DNA from: Neptunicoccus sediminis
GTDB lineage: Bacteria; Pseudomonadota; Alphaproteobacteria; Rhodobacterales; Rhodobacteraceae
Assembly: GCF_001719615.1 (NCBI RefSeq)
Contig: NZ_MDVX01000008.1
Location: 1 to 64,000, forward strand
Length of the DNA: 64,000 nucleotides
Reading direction: 5' to 3'
The translations under genes were made by a program, and so were the position numbers. The stretch's first letter is position 1; each line of letters begins with the position of its first letter. Of the stretch, positions 17,929 to 26,214 are shown piece by piece. The notes under the pieces are model-generated. The model saw only the letters and a program-made list of their open reading frames with translations, searched no databases and was not told the DNA's origin.

Positions 17929-18837
17929 GTGCAAGAGATCGTGCAAGACATCGAATTTGATCTGAACGGCAAGAAATTCCATGCCCTGACAGCGGGCACG
18001 CCCGGCAACCCTTTGCTGTTGTTCCTGCATGGTTTCCCCGAATACTGCGGGGCATGGGCAAAGGTCATGCCGGAATTTGCCGAAGGCTATTACTGTGTCG
18101 CGCCGGACCAGCGGGGCTATGGCGGGTCATGGCGCGAAGGCGATGTGTCCGATTATGCCGCGAAACATCTGGCCGCTGATGTGCTGGCCATGATCGAGCG
18201 CTTTGGCAAGGGCCGCTGCGCCGCATTGATCGGCCACGACTGGGGCGCCTCCGTCGCCTATGCCTGTGCCATGCGGGCCCCCGATGGTATGATCGAACGG
18301 CTGATCATCGCAAACGGCGTCCACCCTGCCCCGTTCCAGAAAGAACTGGCCGCAGGGGGCGATCAAAGCGCGGCAAGCCAGTATATCGAATGGCTTCGCG
18401 CACCGGGGTCGGAAAAGAAACTGGCGGAAAACAACTTCGAGCGGATGTTTGCGCTGTTCTCTGACAAGATGGACATGAGCTGGCTGACCGATGATCTGCG
18501 CGCCGAATATCACCGCGCGTGGCGGGATGAAGACGGCGTGCGGGCGATGATTAACTGGTATCGCGCCACACCGTTGCTGGTGGCCGAGCCGGGCAAGCCG
18601 GTCGCCCCTGAAAAACTGCCCGCGTGGAACCCTGCTGATTTGCGCATCACCATGCCCCATCTGCTGCTTTGGGGGATGAAGGACACAGCCCTGCGGCCTG
18701 AAACACGGGACGGTCTGGCACAATATTGCGATGATCTGACTGTGAAGGAGCACGACACGGCGGATCACTGGATATTGCACCAGCAACCGGATTGGGTGGC
18801 CGATCAGATCAACATCTTTTTGCACCGGACACAATAG
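17929..18837 (+). CDS. Alpha/beta hydrolase, epoxide hydrolase/dehalogenase type
   Basis: 302 residues beginning at a GTG (MQEIVQDIEF). Alpha/beta-hydrolase marks: oxyanion-hole HGFPE (34-38), nucleophile elbow GHDWGAS with Asp104 as nucleophile, a WGMKDTAL acid-loop segment, and the catalytic His in TADHWILHQQ near residue 284. An Asp nucleophile and a helical lid region with WYRATPLL point to soluble epoxide hydrolases and relatives such as fluoroacetate or haloalkane dehalogenases. It lies 33 bases after glucokinase on the same strand and may be the last gene of the xyl transport operon. The true substrate is unknown. Confidence 0.85.
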   Translation: MQEIVQDIEFDLNGKKFHALTAGTPGNPLLLFLHGFPEYCGAWAKVMPEFAEGYYCVAPDQRGYGGSWREGDVSDYAAKHLAADVLAMIERFGKGRCAALIGHDWGASVAYACAMRAPDGMIERLIIANGVHPAPFQKELAAGGDQSAASQYIEWLRAPGSEKKLAENNFERMFALFSDKMDMSWLTDDLRAEYHRAWRDEDGVRAMINWYRATPLLVAEPGKPVAPEKLPAWNPADLRITMPHLLLWGMKDTALRPETRDGLAQYCDDLTVKEHDTADHWILHQQPDWVADQINIFLHRTQ

Positions 18838-18866
18838 GTTTTGGCTGTAAGGTATTGATCTAACGG

Positions 18867-18900
18867 CAAATCCCGCCTTATTTTGCAGCGGCGGGATTTG
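18867..18900. terminator. Terminator-like hairpin between convergent genes
   Basis: CAAATCCCGCC (18867-18877) pairs perfectly with GGCGGGATTTG (18890-18900) around a 12-base loop. It lies between the convergent alpha/beta-hydrolase and MoaD-like genes and could serve both. No long T-run follows on either strand. Confidence 0.55.
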
Positions 18901-18938
18901 GATATTTGACCCAAAAAGAGCTGTTGGCCGCGCGTCTG

Positions 18939-19184
18939 TCAACCGCCCTTGAGCTGCTGCATCAGGTAGACCTCGCTATCGGGTTTGACGGGTTCGGTCA
19001 GACCGCTGGCGATGACTTTGCCGTCCACAGCAACCGAAACGCCCGCTTCGATGACATGCTCAAGTCCGGGGTATTGCTCGACGAGGGCCGAAAGGACCTC
19101 GCCGACGTTTTTTGCATCCACCTCTACGCAATCCTTGCCATCGGCAAAGGCACGCAGGCCGGACCAGAGGTTCACCTCAACCAT
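18939..19184 (-). CDS. MoaD/ThiS-family small sulfur-carrier-like protein
   Basis: 81 residues with a ubiquitin-like beta-grasp pattern and a C-terminal Gly-Gly (LKGG), the hallmark of MoaD/ThiS sulfur carriers, which are thiocarboxylated at that end. MoaD donates sulfur in molybdopterin synthesis. Its ATG lies inside the last codons of the molybdenum hydroxylase large subunit (8-bp overlap), so it is made together with a molybdopterin enzyme. No MoaE, MoeB or ThiG gene is present in the window. It may be a dedicated sulfur carrier for the cofactor or its sulfido ligand, but that is inference; a role as a housekeeping MoaD is the alternative. Confidence 0.75.
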   Translation of the reverse strand: MVEVNLWSGLRAFADGKDCVEVDAKNVGEVLSALVEQYPGLEHVIEAGVSVAVDGKVIASGLTEPVKPDSEVYLMQQLKGG

Positions 19185-21429
19185 TGTTCGCCTGATCTTC
19201 CAGCGCCGCCAGAATGCGCGGTGGCGACATGGGCAGTTCCTTCAGACGCACGCCCGCCGCATTGGACACAGCGTTGGCAATGGCAGCCAGTGGCGGACAG
19301 ATGGATGTCTCGCCTACACCACGCACACCGTAGGGGTGGCCGGGGTTCGGGACTTCGACAATCACCGTGTCAATCATCGGCAGGTCAGAGGCCACAGGAA
19401 TACGGTAGTCAAGGAAAACGGAGTTCTGCAAACGCCCGTCTTCACCGTAGATGTATTCCTCGTTCAGCGCCCAACCGATGCCTTGGGCTGCACCGCCCTG
19501 GAACTGGCCTTCCACATAGGCCGGATTGATCGCCTTGCCCGCATCCTGCACCACAGTGTAGCGCACGACTTTGGTCTGGCCGGTTTCCTTGTCCACTTCC
19601 GCATCGACGATATGGGTGGCAAAGGACACGCCAGCGCCTTCGGGGGTGGCCTCAAAATGGCCCACAATCGGACCGCCTGTGCGCCCCATGCTGCGGGTCA
19701 GCTTGTCGATGGGCAGCGGATCAAACTCGCCCGCATTCGGACCGGAAGGTTTGGCGCAGCCGTTTTCCCAGACCACTGCATCCTCGTCGATGCCCCATTT
19801 CGCAGCCGCACGAGCGCAAAGGATTTTCACCGCTGCACGGGCTGCCTTGATGGTGGCAAGACCGGAGGCATAGGTCACACGAGAGCCATGGGACACCTCG
19901 TTATAGCCGAGCGTTGCCGTATCTGCGATTGTGGTGCGGATGTTTTCATAAGGAATGCCTAGCTCCTCGGCGGCCATTTGCGCCATGGACGCGCGGGAAC
20001 CGCCGATGTCCGGTGTGCCCACCGAAAGCTGCGCCGTGCCGTCTTCGGACAGGGCCAGCGTGACAGAGGTTTCGCCACCGTGGTTAAACCAGAAACCGCA
20101 GGAAATGCCACGGCCCTGCCCCTCTTTCAGCGGTGCCGAATAATGCGGATGGGATTGCGCGGCTTCCAGTGTTTCCACCAGACCGATGCGATCCCATGTG
20201 GGGCCGAAGCTGGCCTTGGTGCCTTGTTTGGAGGCGTTTTTCAGGCGCACTTCGATCGGGTCGAGGCCAAGTTTCTTGCACAGCTCGTCAATCACGCTTT
20301 CCACCGCAAAAGCCGCCATAGGCGAACCGGGCGCACGGTAGGCCGCCTGTTTCGGGCGGTTGGCCATGACGTCATAGCCGACCTGCTTGACGTTTTGCAG
20401 ATTATAGGGCGCGAAGGCACACATGGCGGTAAATTCCATCGGCGCACCGGGGAAAGCCCCGCCCTGCAAACGGAAGGTGCCCTGTCCGGCGGTGATGGTG
20501 CCGTCCTTTTTCATGCCGATTTTGATGTCCATCGACGTAGAGGCTGTCGGACCTGTGGCGCGAAACACTTCAGAGCGGCTCATCACCAGCTTTACCGGAC
20601 GGCTGGTCTTGCGCGACAGCGCCAGTGCGACAGGTTCGATGAAAACAGCCGTTTTTCCGCCAAAACCGCCCCCGATTTCAGAGGCTGTCACCCGCAGTTG
20701 CGAGGTTTCCAGACCCAGCATCGCGGCACAGAGCTTCTGTACGTTCCAGTGCCCCTGCGTACAACACCAGAGTTCGCCCTTATTGTCGCCGCCAAGCTGG
20801 GCGAGACAGGCGTGCGGTTCGATATAGCCCTGATGGGTCGCTTCGGTTTTGAAGCTGTCTTCCACCACCAGATCGGCCTCTGCGAAACCGGCTTCGATGT
20901 CGCCGTGGCCGCTTTCGTGATAGCGCACAACATTGGCGTGCATGCCTTCGGGAACGGACTGGTCTGCTGCCCCTTCGCGAATGACCGGCGCATCCGCGGC
21001 CATCGCCTTGTCTACATCGGTGACATGGGGCAGGACTTCGTATTCGACTTCAACCAGCTTGGCCGCATCCCGTGCGATCAACTGCGAAGTTGCCGCAACG
21101 GCTGCAACCGCGTGACCGTCATAGAGCGCCTTTTCACCCGCCATAACGTTTTCCAGCACGTCAAGATCGCCGCCGGTCAGGCCGGTCGCAAAATCCGCGC
21201 GGGTGACGATGCCTTTAACGCCGCTCAGAGCTTCGGCTTTGGAGGTGTCGATCTTTACGATCCGCGCATGGGCGTGGGGAGAGCGGACAATCGCTGCAAA
21301 CAACATGCCCGGCGCCACGGCATCGGCGCCGAATTTGGCTTTACCGGTCACTTTGTCCACACCGTCAGGGCGTTTCACCCGTTGGCCGACAACCTTGAAG
21401 TCTTCTGTTTTTGTATCATCGAATGCCAT
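19177..21429 (-). CDS. Xanthine dehydrogenase-family molybdopterin-binding large subunit
   Basis: 750 residues, the size of the molybdenum subunit of three-subunit hydroxylases such as CO dehydrogenase, 4-hydroxybenzoyl-CoA reductase and aldehyde dehydrogenases. Visible motifs are EIGGGFGGK (251-259, cofactor binding), the active-site loop AYRAPGSP (363-370) and the catalytic Glu707 in RGVGETS. The loop matches neither the AYXCSFR motif of form I CO dehydrogenase nor AYRGAGR of form II, so CO oxidation is unlikely. Likely job: hydroxylating or dehydrogenating an aromatic, heterocyclic or aldehyde substrate with water as oxygen source. It follows the FeS subunit by one base and overlaps the MoaD-like gene. 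Confidence 0.92.
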   Translation of the reverse strand: MAFDDTKTEDFKVVGQRVKRPDGVDKVTGKAKFGADAVAPGMLFAAIVRSPHAHARIVKIDTSKAEALSGVKGIVTRADFATGLTGGDLDVLENVMAGEKALYDGHAVAAVAATSQLIARDAAKLVEVEYEVLPHVTDVDKAMAADAPVIREGAADQSVPEGMHANVVRYHESGHGDIEAGFAEADLVVEDSFKTEATHQGYIEPHACLAQLGGDNKGELWCCTQGHWNVQKLCAAMLGLETSQLRVTASEIGGGFGGKTAVFIEPVALALSRKTSRPVKLVMSRSEVFRATGPTASTSMDIKIGMKKDGTITAGQGTFRLQGGAFPGAPMEFTAMCAFAPYNLQNVKQVGYDVMANRPKQAAYRAPGSPMAAFAVESVIDELCKKLGLDPIEVRLKNASKQGTKASFGPTWDRIGLVETLEAAQSHPHYSAPLKEGQGRGISCGFWFNHGGETSVTLALSEDGTAQLSVGTPDIGGSRASMAQMAAEELGIPYENIRTTIADTATLGYNEVSHGSRVTYASGLATIKAARAAVKILCARAAAKWGIDEDAVVWENGCAKPSGPNAGEFDPLPIDKLTRSMGRTGGPIVGHFEATPEGAGVSFATHIVDAEVDKETGQTKVVRYTVVQDAGKAINPAYVEGQFQGGAAQGIGWALNEEYIYGEDGRLQNSVFLDYRIPVASDLPMIDTVIVEVPNPGHPYGVRGVGETSICPPLAAIANAVSNAAGVRLKELPMSPPRILAALEDQANNG

Positions 21430-21430
21430 A

Positions 21431-21904
21431 TCAGGAAGCCTTTCTCAGATCAGCAGCGGTTTCCATAACCGCGCGGATGATTTTGTCATAACCTGTGCAG
21501 CGGCACAGATTGCCTGCAAGCCAGTAACGCACTTGGGTTTCTGTCGGCTCGGGGTGTTTTTCCAGCAGCGATTTGGTTGCCACCAGAATGCCCGGCGTAC
21601 AGATGCCGCATTGCAGCGCTGCATGTTCGATGAACTTTTCTTGCAGGATATGCAGGTTTTCCCCTTCAGCCATGCCCTCGACCGTGCCGATCTCCTTGCC
21701 GTCCGCTTCAGCGCCGAGCACGAGACAGGAACAGACCAGCCGTCCGTCCATCGTGACGGAACACGCACCGCAATCGCCGGTGCCACAGCCCTCTTTCGAT
21801 CCGGTCAGACCCAGCTTGTCCCGCAGCGCATCCAGCAGGGTTTCCCGCGGGTCGCAGAGAAATTCAACATCGTCGCCGTTAATTTTCGTGTTTACGTGGA
21901 TCAT
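21431..21904 (-). CDS. (2Fe-2S)-binding small subunit of molybdenum hydroxylase
   Basis: 157 residues with two [2Fe-2S] sites. The N-terminal plant-ferredoxin-type site uses Cys40, Cys45, Cys48 and Cys60 (EGCGTGDCGACS...C). The C-terminal helical site uses Cys99, Cys102, Cys134 and Cys136 (CGICTPG...CRCTGY). It passes electrons from the molybdenum centre to the FAD subunit. The gene overlaps the end of the FAD subunit gene by 4 bases and ends one base before the large subunit gene, so all three are one translational unit. Confidence 0.96.
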   Translation of the reverse strand: MIHVNTKINGDDVEFLCDPRETLLDALRDKLGLTGSKEGCGTGDCGACSVTMDGRLVCSCLVLGAEADGKEIGTVEGMAEGENLHILQEKFIEHAALQCGICTPGILVATKSLLEKHPEPTETQVRYWLAGNLCRCTGYDKIIRAVMETAADLRKAS

Positions 21905-22758
21905 GATGCGGCCTCCGCCCGTTGGTATGCAATTTTTGCGGCGCGTTTTGCCAACACGCCAGCCACATGGGTGCGGAACTTGATGGTTCCGCGTTTGTCG
22001 TCGATTGGATTACAGGCAGCGCTTGCCGCCTCTGCCAGCGCATCGAGTGCCGCATCGTCGAGTTCGGTGCCGATAATGGCATTTGCGGCCTCTTCCACCA
22101 AAAGAACCGTAGGCGCCACCGCGCCAAGGGAAACACGTGCTTCGACGATTTTTTTGCCGTCCAGCCGCAGGTTAACCCCACAGCCCACAACAGCGATGTC
22201 CATTTCAGTGCGCGGAATAAAGCGCAGGTAGGCATCCCCACCGGATTTGCCCCGTGCCGGAACGTGAACGGCTGTAACCAGTTCCCCTGCTTCCAGACTG
22301 GTTTTGCCCGGCGCGGTCGGAATATCCTCAACCGCGACCTTGCGCTCGCCGTTCGGGCCGGTGACGGATACGGTCACACCGGCTGCAACCATAGCCGGAA
22401 CGCTATCCGCTGCCGGAGAGCCGTTGCACAGGTTGCCGGTCAGCGTGGCGCGGCCTTGCACCTGTGTCGATCCGATCAAATCCATCGCTTCGACCAGACC
22501 GGGCCATTCCTTGCCCAAGGTGTCGTGTTCGCTCATCTCCGCACCGGTGACAGCGACGCCGATGCGCCAGCCCTCCCCTTCGCGGGTAATATCCGAAACC
22601 CCTGCGATCTTCTTGATGTCGATCAATACATCTGGCGTAACAATGTCTGCGCGCAATTGCACCAGCACATCGGTCCCCCCCGCAAGGAAGCGGGTGACAC
22701 CCTGTGCGTCTTTGGCAAGGGCCACTGCATCATCAAAACTGCTTGGCGTATGATACTG
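21901..22758 (-). CDS. FAD-binding medium subunit of molybdenum hydroxylase
   Basis: 285 residues from the ATG at 22758, which has AGGAGAG six bases upstream; a farther ATG at 22794 would start inside the repeat described below. It shows the two FAD/pyrophosphate segments of the family: LAGGTDVLVQLR near residue 35 and TLTGNLCNGSPAAD near residue 105. It accepts electrons from the FeS subunit and hands them to NAD or a quinone. First gene of the leftward hydroxylase operon. Immediately upstream of its ribosome site is a tandem 25-bp repeat. Confidence 0.93.
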   Translation of the reverse strand, partial: QYHTPSSFDDAVALAKDAQGVTRFLAGGTDVLVQLRADIVTPDVLIDIKKIAGVSDITREGEGWRIGVAVTGAEMSEHDTLGKEWPGLVEAMDLIGSTQVQGRATLTGNLCNGSPAADSVPAMVAAGVTVSVTGPNGERKVAVEDIPTAPGKTSLEAGELVTAVHVPARGKSGGDAYLRFIPRTEMDIAVVGCGVNLRLDGKKIVEARVSLGAVAPTVLLVEEAANAIIGTELDDAALDALAEAASAACNPIDDKRGTIKFRTHVAGVLAKRAAKIAYQRAEAAS

Positions 22759-22773
22759 CATTTTCTCTCCTGT

Positions 22774-22825
22774 GTACGGGTGGAGGCCACCCAATTATTC
22801 GTACGGGTGGAGGCCACCCAATTAT
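22774..22825. repeat. Tandem 25-bp direct repeat with internal hairpin in hydroxylase leader
   Basis: Two identical 25-bp copies at 22774-22798 and 22801-22825, separated by TC (27-bp period). Each copy contains the inverted repeat GGGTGG-AGG-CCACCC. In the sense of the hydroxylase mRNA the repeat ends right before ACAGGAGAG, the ribosome site of the FAD subunit gene. It may be a double operator, an RNA-protein binding site or a recent tandem duplication. Confidence 0.8.
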
Positions 22826-23056
22826 CGGTTCTTTCCGGTGTCAGCGCGGATCTGACAGAGCCCGCACTGCGATTTGCCGTCAGGATAGCGCCTTTGGAGC
22901 GGCGGCACACCCAGAATCGACCTATGGGCAGACCGTGCCTGTGCCACGCCACAGGCGCAAGTAGGAAAAAGCTAATCGTCCGCTTAGGTCATTGAAAATC
23001 AAACGGGGTCCGAAGCAAACGACCTAGGGTCAAAATTCCGTTACGCTAGGGAATTC

Positions 23057-23073
23057 TGGCAAGCCACTTGCCA
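23057..23073. promoter_or_regulatory. 17-bp inverted repeat, candidate operator
   Basis: TGGCAAG, spacer CCA, CTTGCCA: perfect 7-bp arms in the gap between two divergent operons, 141 bp before the CoA ligase start. The size and symmetry suit a dimeric repressor, but no regulator gene is adjacent, so which factor binds is unknown. Confidence 0.5.
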
Positions 23074-23213
23074 AGTCAGGGCCGATGTTATGACCTGTGG
23101 CTGTGTTGGTGTGCGGCCCCCGAAAGGCCAGCCACCCGTTTGGGAGGACGGAAGATCATGAAATTACCCGCGAGACTGGCCCTGGGCCGCGACGCGCCTG
23201 CACAAAGGCCAGC

Positions 23214-24908
23214 ATGATGGCCGGAATGACACTGCAACAGGCAGCCGACCATATTACTGCGAACGATCCGCGTTTTGCGATTGAACCTGCGACCATTCGC
23301 GGTGTCGAATACCGGGTGTTCAAAAACGCCCCTCCCCATTTGCGGGCGTTGTTACAGGGTTGTCGTTCGGCCCACGGCAACGGCGCGGATGAATATCTCG
23401 TCTACCGCGACGAACGCTGGAGCTATGACGGGTTTTGCACCGATGTGTGCAAGATGGCGCGTGTGCTACAGGACGAACTGGGCATCAAACAGGGCGACCG
23501 TGTTGCGCTGGCGATGCGCAACTATCCAGAACTGCCGATCCTGATGATGGCGATTACCAGCATTGGTGCGGTGGTGGTCTTTATGAACGCGTGGTGGACC
23601 ACGGATGAACTCGACTACGCATTAAAGGACAGTGGTGCCATTCTGGTCTTTGCCGATGGACCGCGATTTGAACGGATCACCGCGCTTGGGGATAGCGCGC
23701 CGGAAATGGTCGCCCTGCGGGACGCCCCCGGCAAGGCACGTCGCTACGAAGACCTGCTGGCAGGCGCAGGTCCGGCGGACTGGCCGGATGTAGAGATACA
23801 GACCGACGACGATATGGCGGTGATGTATTCTTCGGGCACAACCGGACACCCTAAAGGCGTGGTGCAAACCCATCGCGGGGCCATGTCTGCGATCTTTACG
23901 TGGCTGATGTCGCTGGTACTGCCGCCGCTGATGGCCCCTGTCGATGCCCCCCCTGCGCCCGCCCCCGGACCGCAAGCGATCCTGATCGTAACGCCCCTGT
24001 TCCACGTCACTGCCACCCATCCGATGTTCCTTTTGTCCCTGCCGATGGGCGCGAAACTGGTGCTGCTGCACAAATGGGACGCGGAAGAAGCCGTGCGCGT
24101 GATCGAGGCGGAAAAGATTACCCGCTTCCTTGGCGTGCCGACCCAATCCGCCGATCTGATGGCCGCCGCCAAACGCATGGGCACCAGCCTGCCCAGCCTG
24201 CAATATGTGGGCGCAGGGGGCGCCAAACGCCCTGCTGCACAGGTTGCACAACTGGGCGAGACCTTTCCCCAGGCCAATGTCGCGTCGGGTTGGGGGATGA
24301 CGGAAACCAACGCGGTCGGGCTTGGGATTACCGGACCGGATTACGCCGAGAAGCCCGGATCTGCAGGGCGTCTGCTGCCCCCTGTTCAGGATCTTGTGAT
24401 CCTTGGCGATGACGGCCAGCCGGTACCGCTTGGCGAAGTGGGCGAACTGACGGTGAAAAGCCCTGCAAACATGCGCTGCTATCTGAACAAACCCGACGCA
24501 ACCGCCGAAGTCTTTCAGGACGGGTGGCTGCGCACGGGGGATATGGCCACACTGGACGCCGAGGGCTATGTCACCATCGTGGACCGCAAGAAGGACATCA
24601 TCATTCGCGGCGGTGAAAACATCGCCTGTCTGGATGTTGAGGGCGCGTTGCACAAACACCCCGCCATCCACGAAGCCTGTGCTTTTTCCGTACCGGACGC
24701 GCGTCTGGGAGAAATCGTCGGAGCGGGAATTGCGCTTCACGCGGGGCAAACCGTCACGCCCGAAGAACTTAGCAGTTTCCTTTCCGAACATATCGCCCAT
24801 TTTAAGATACCGGACCGATACTGGTTCCAAACCACCCCGCTGCCCCGTGGTGCGACCGACAAGCTTGACCGTCGTGCGCTGCGCAGCGCCTGTTTATCAA
24901 AGGAGTAG
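23214..24908 (+). CDS. Class I adenylate-forming acyl-CoA synthetase
   Basis: 564 residues from the ATG at 23214, which has AAAGG six bases upstream; a frame-compatible ATG at 23097 adds 39 residues that look non-coding. AMP-binding motifs are clear: the phosphate loop YSSGTTGHPKG near 205, the GWGMTETNA segment, the hinge TGDMATLDAEGYVTIVDRKKDII and a C-terminal lysine region (RGATDKLDRR). It activates a carboxylic acid to its CoA thioester with ATP. It opens a six-gene operon of beta-oxidation type, so it should supply the substrate for the next enzymes. Chain length or ring type of the acid is not readable. Confidence 0.9.
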   Translation: MMAGMTLQQAADHITANDPRFAIEPATIRGVEYRVFKNAPPHLRALLQGCRSAHGNGADEYLVYRDERWSYDGFCTDVCKMARVLQDELGIKQGDRVALAMRNYPELPILMMAITSIGAVVVFMNAWWTTDELDYALKDSGAILVFADGPRFERITALGDSAPEMVALRDAPGKARRYEDLLAGAGPADWPDVEIQTDDDMAVMYSSGTTGHPKGVVQTHRGAMSAIFTWLMSLVLPPLMAPVDAPPAPAPGPQAILIVTPLFHVTATHPMFLLSLPMGAKLVLLHKWDAEEAVRVIEAEKITRFLGVPTQSADLMAAAKRMGTSLPSLQYVGAGGAKRPAAQVAQLGETFPQANVASGWGMTETNAVGLGITGPDYAEKPGSAGRLLPPVQDLVILGDDGQPVPLGEVGELTVKSPANMRCYLNKPDATAEVFQDGWLRTGDMATLDAEGYVTIVDRKKDIIIRGGENIACLDVEGALHKHPAIHEACAFSVPDARLGEIVGAGIALHAGQTVTPEELSSFLSEHIAHFKIPDRYWFQTTPLPRGATDKLDRRALRSACLSKE

Positions 24909-24914
24909 ATCTCT

Positions 24915-26213
24915 ATGGACACGCAAATGGACGTTGCCGACTACCTCGAAACTGCCGGAACGCTGGCATGGGAAGTGCCAAACCTTCCGGACCTGACCCC
25001 GCTGCGCCCGATCAAGACGGTTGGCGTTATCGGCGCAGGCACGATGGGTGGCGGCATTTCGATGAATTTCGTCAACGCCGGACTGAACGTTAAAATTGTC
25101 GAAACCAAGCAAGAGGCACTGGACCGCGGCCTTGGCGTGGTGCGTGCCAATTATGAACGCTCTGCCAAACGGGGGCGTTTTCCGATGGAAGAAGTGGAAG
25201 AACGCATGGCCCGCTTTGAGGGCTGCCTGTCCATTGACGATCTGGCCGATTGCGATCTGGTGATCGAAGCGGTGTTTGAGGATATGGACCTCAAGCGCGA
25301 GATTTTCACCAAGCTTGACGCTGTGATGAAACAGGGCGCGATCCTTGCCACCAATACCTCGGCGCTGGATATTGACGAAATTGCTGCCGTGACCAAACGG
25401 CCCGAGGATGTCATCGGACTGCATTTCTTCTCTCCTGCCAATGTGATGAAGCTGCTGGAAATCGTGCGGGCGGATCATACTGCAAATGATGTGGTGGCCA
25501 CCTGTATGGATCTGGCCAAAAAGATCGGCAAAGTGGCAACGCTGGTTGGGGTTTGCCCCGGCTTTGTCGGCAACCGCATCCTGTTTGCCCGTCAGGATCA
25601 GGCCAACCGACTTGTGGCCAAAGGGGTACTGCCCTGGGACGTGGACGCAGCCCTCAACGCCTTTGGCTTCCGCATGGGACCGTTCCAGATGTCTGACCTG
25701 GCCGGACTGGACATTGGCTGGTCCAAAGGCGCCAAAACCGCCAATCCGATCCGCGATGCCTTGTGTGAAATGGACCGTCGCGGCCAGAAAACCCAAGCGG
25801 GCTTTTATGACTACGACGAGAACCGCAACCCCACGCCCTCTGATGTGACTGCTAAGGTCATCAAGGACATCACCAAGGCCGAACCGATCACCATGTCCGA
25901 AAGCGAGATCATCGAGACCTGCATTTACCCGATGATCAATGAAGCCGTTAAAATCCTTGAAGAAAACAAGGCACAACGGCCCTCGGATATTGATGTGGTC
26001 TGGATCAACGGCTACGGCTGGCCCGCCGATAAAGGCGGCCCGATGTTCTATGGCGATATGGTCGGTGCAAAGGCGGTTCTGGCCAAAATGGAAGAGCTCG
26101 CCAAAGAAGATCCATCCTGCGAACCGGCCGCCCTGCTGCGTGAACTGGCCGCCGAAGATGGCAAATTCACCGAGATCAACACCGGCGGTCTGAAAACAAA
26201 GGGAGGCGCCTGA
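24915..26213 (+). CDS. 3-hydroxyacyl-CoA dehydrogenase
   Basis: 432 residues. The NAD-binding fingerprint VGVIGAGTMGGG lies at 36-47, then the catalytic His170 in LHFFSPANVMKLLEIV and the C-terminal helical domains (VCPGFVGNRI; WINGYGWPADKGGPMFYGD). These are the features of the dehydrogenase half of FadB/FadJ, here without the crotonase half, which is encoded by the next gene one base downstream. It oxidises an L-3-hydroxyacyl-CoA to the 3-ketoacyl-CoA with NAD. A roughly 30-residue extension precedes the fingerprint (MDTQMDVADYLETAGTLAWE), slightly longer than usual. Confidence 0.93.
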   Translation: MDTQMDVADYLETAGTLAWEVPNLPDLTPLRPIKTVGVIGAGTMGGGISMNFVNAGLNVKIVETKQEALDRGLGVVRANYERSAKRGRFPMEEVEERMARFEGCLSIDDLADCDLVIEAVFEDMDLKREIFTKLDAVMKQGAILATNTSALDIDEIAAVTKRPEDVIGLHFFSPANVMKLLEIVRADHTANDVVATCMDLAKKIGKVATLVGVCPGFVGNRILFARQDQANRLVAKGVLPWDVDAALNAFGFRMGPFQMSDLAGLDIGWSKGAKTANPIRDALCEMDRRGQKTQAGFYDYDENRNPTPSDVTAKVIKDITKAEPITMSESEIIETCIYPMINEAVKILEENKAQRPSDIDVVWINGYGWPADKGGPMFYGDMVGAKAVLAKMEELAKEDPSCEPAALLRELAAEDGKFTEINTGGLKTKGGA

Positions 26214-26214
26214 T

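Larger units (their letters stand above)
22759..23213. other. 455-bp divergent intergenic region
   Basis: This gap lies between the leftward molybdenum hydroxylase operon and the rightward acyl-CoA operon. It holds a tandem 25-bp direct repeat next to the hydroxylase ribosome site (22774-22825) and a 17-bp inverted repeat (23057-23073). No convincing gene is seen: the short open frames here lack ribosome sites or family resemblance. Both operon promoters should be in it. Confidence 0.7.

Noticed and set aside
19177-22758. Aerobic CO dehydrogenase (coxMSL)
   Set aside because: Gene order fits, but the large subunit lacks both known CO dehydrogenase active-site loops and no cox accessory genes are present.
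22704-22964. Small plus-strand open frame over the 25-bp repeat
   Set aside because: No ribosome site or family resemblance; the repeat explains its regular composition.
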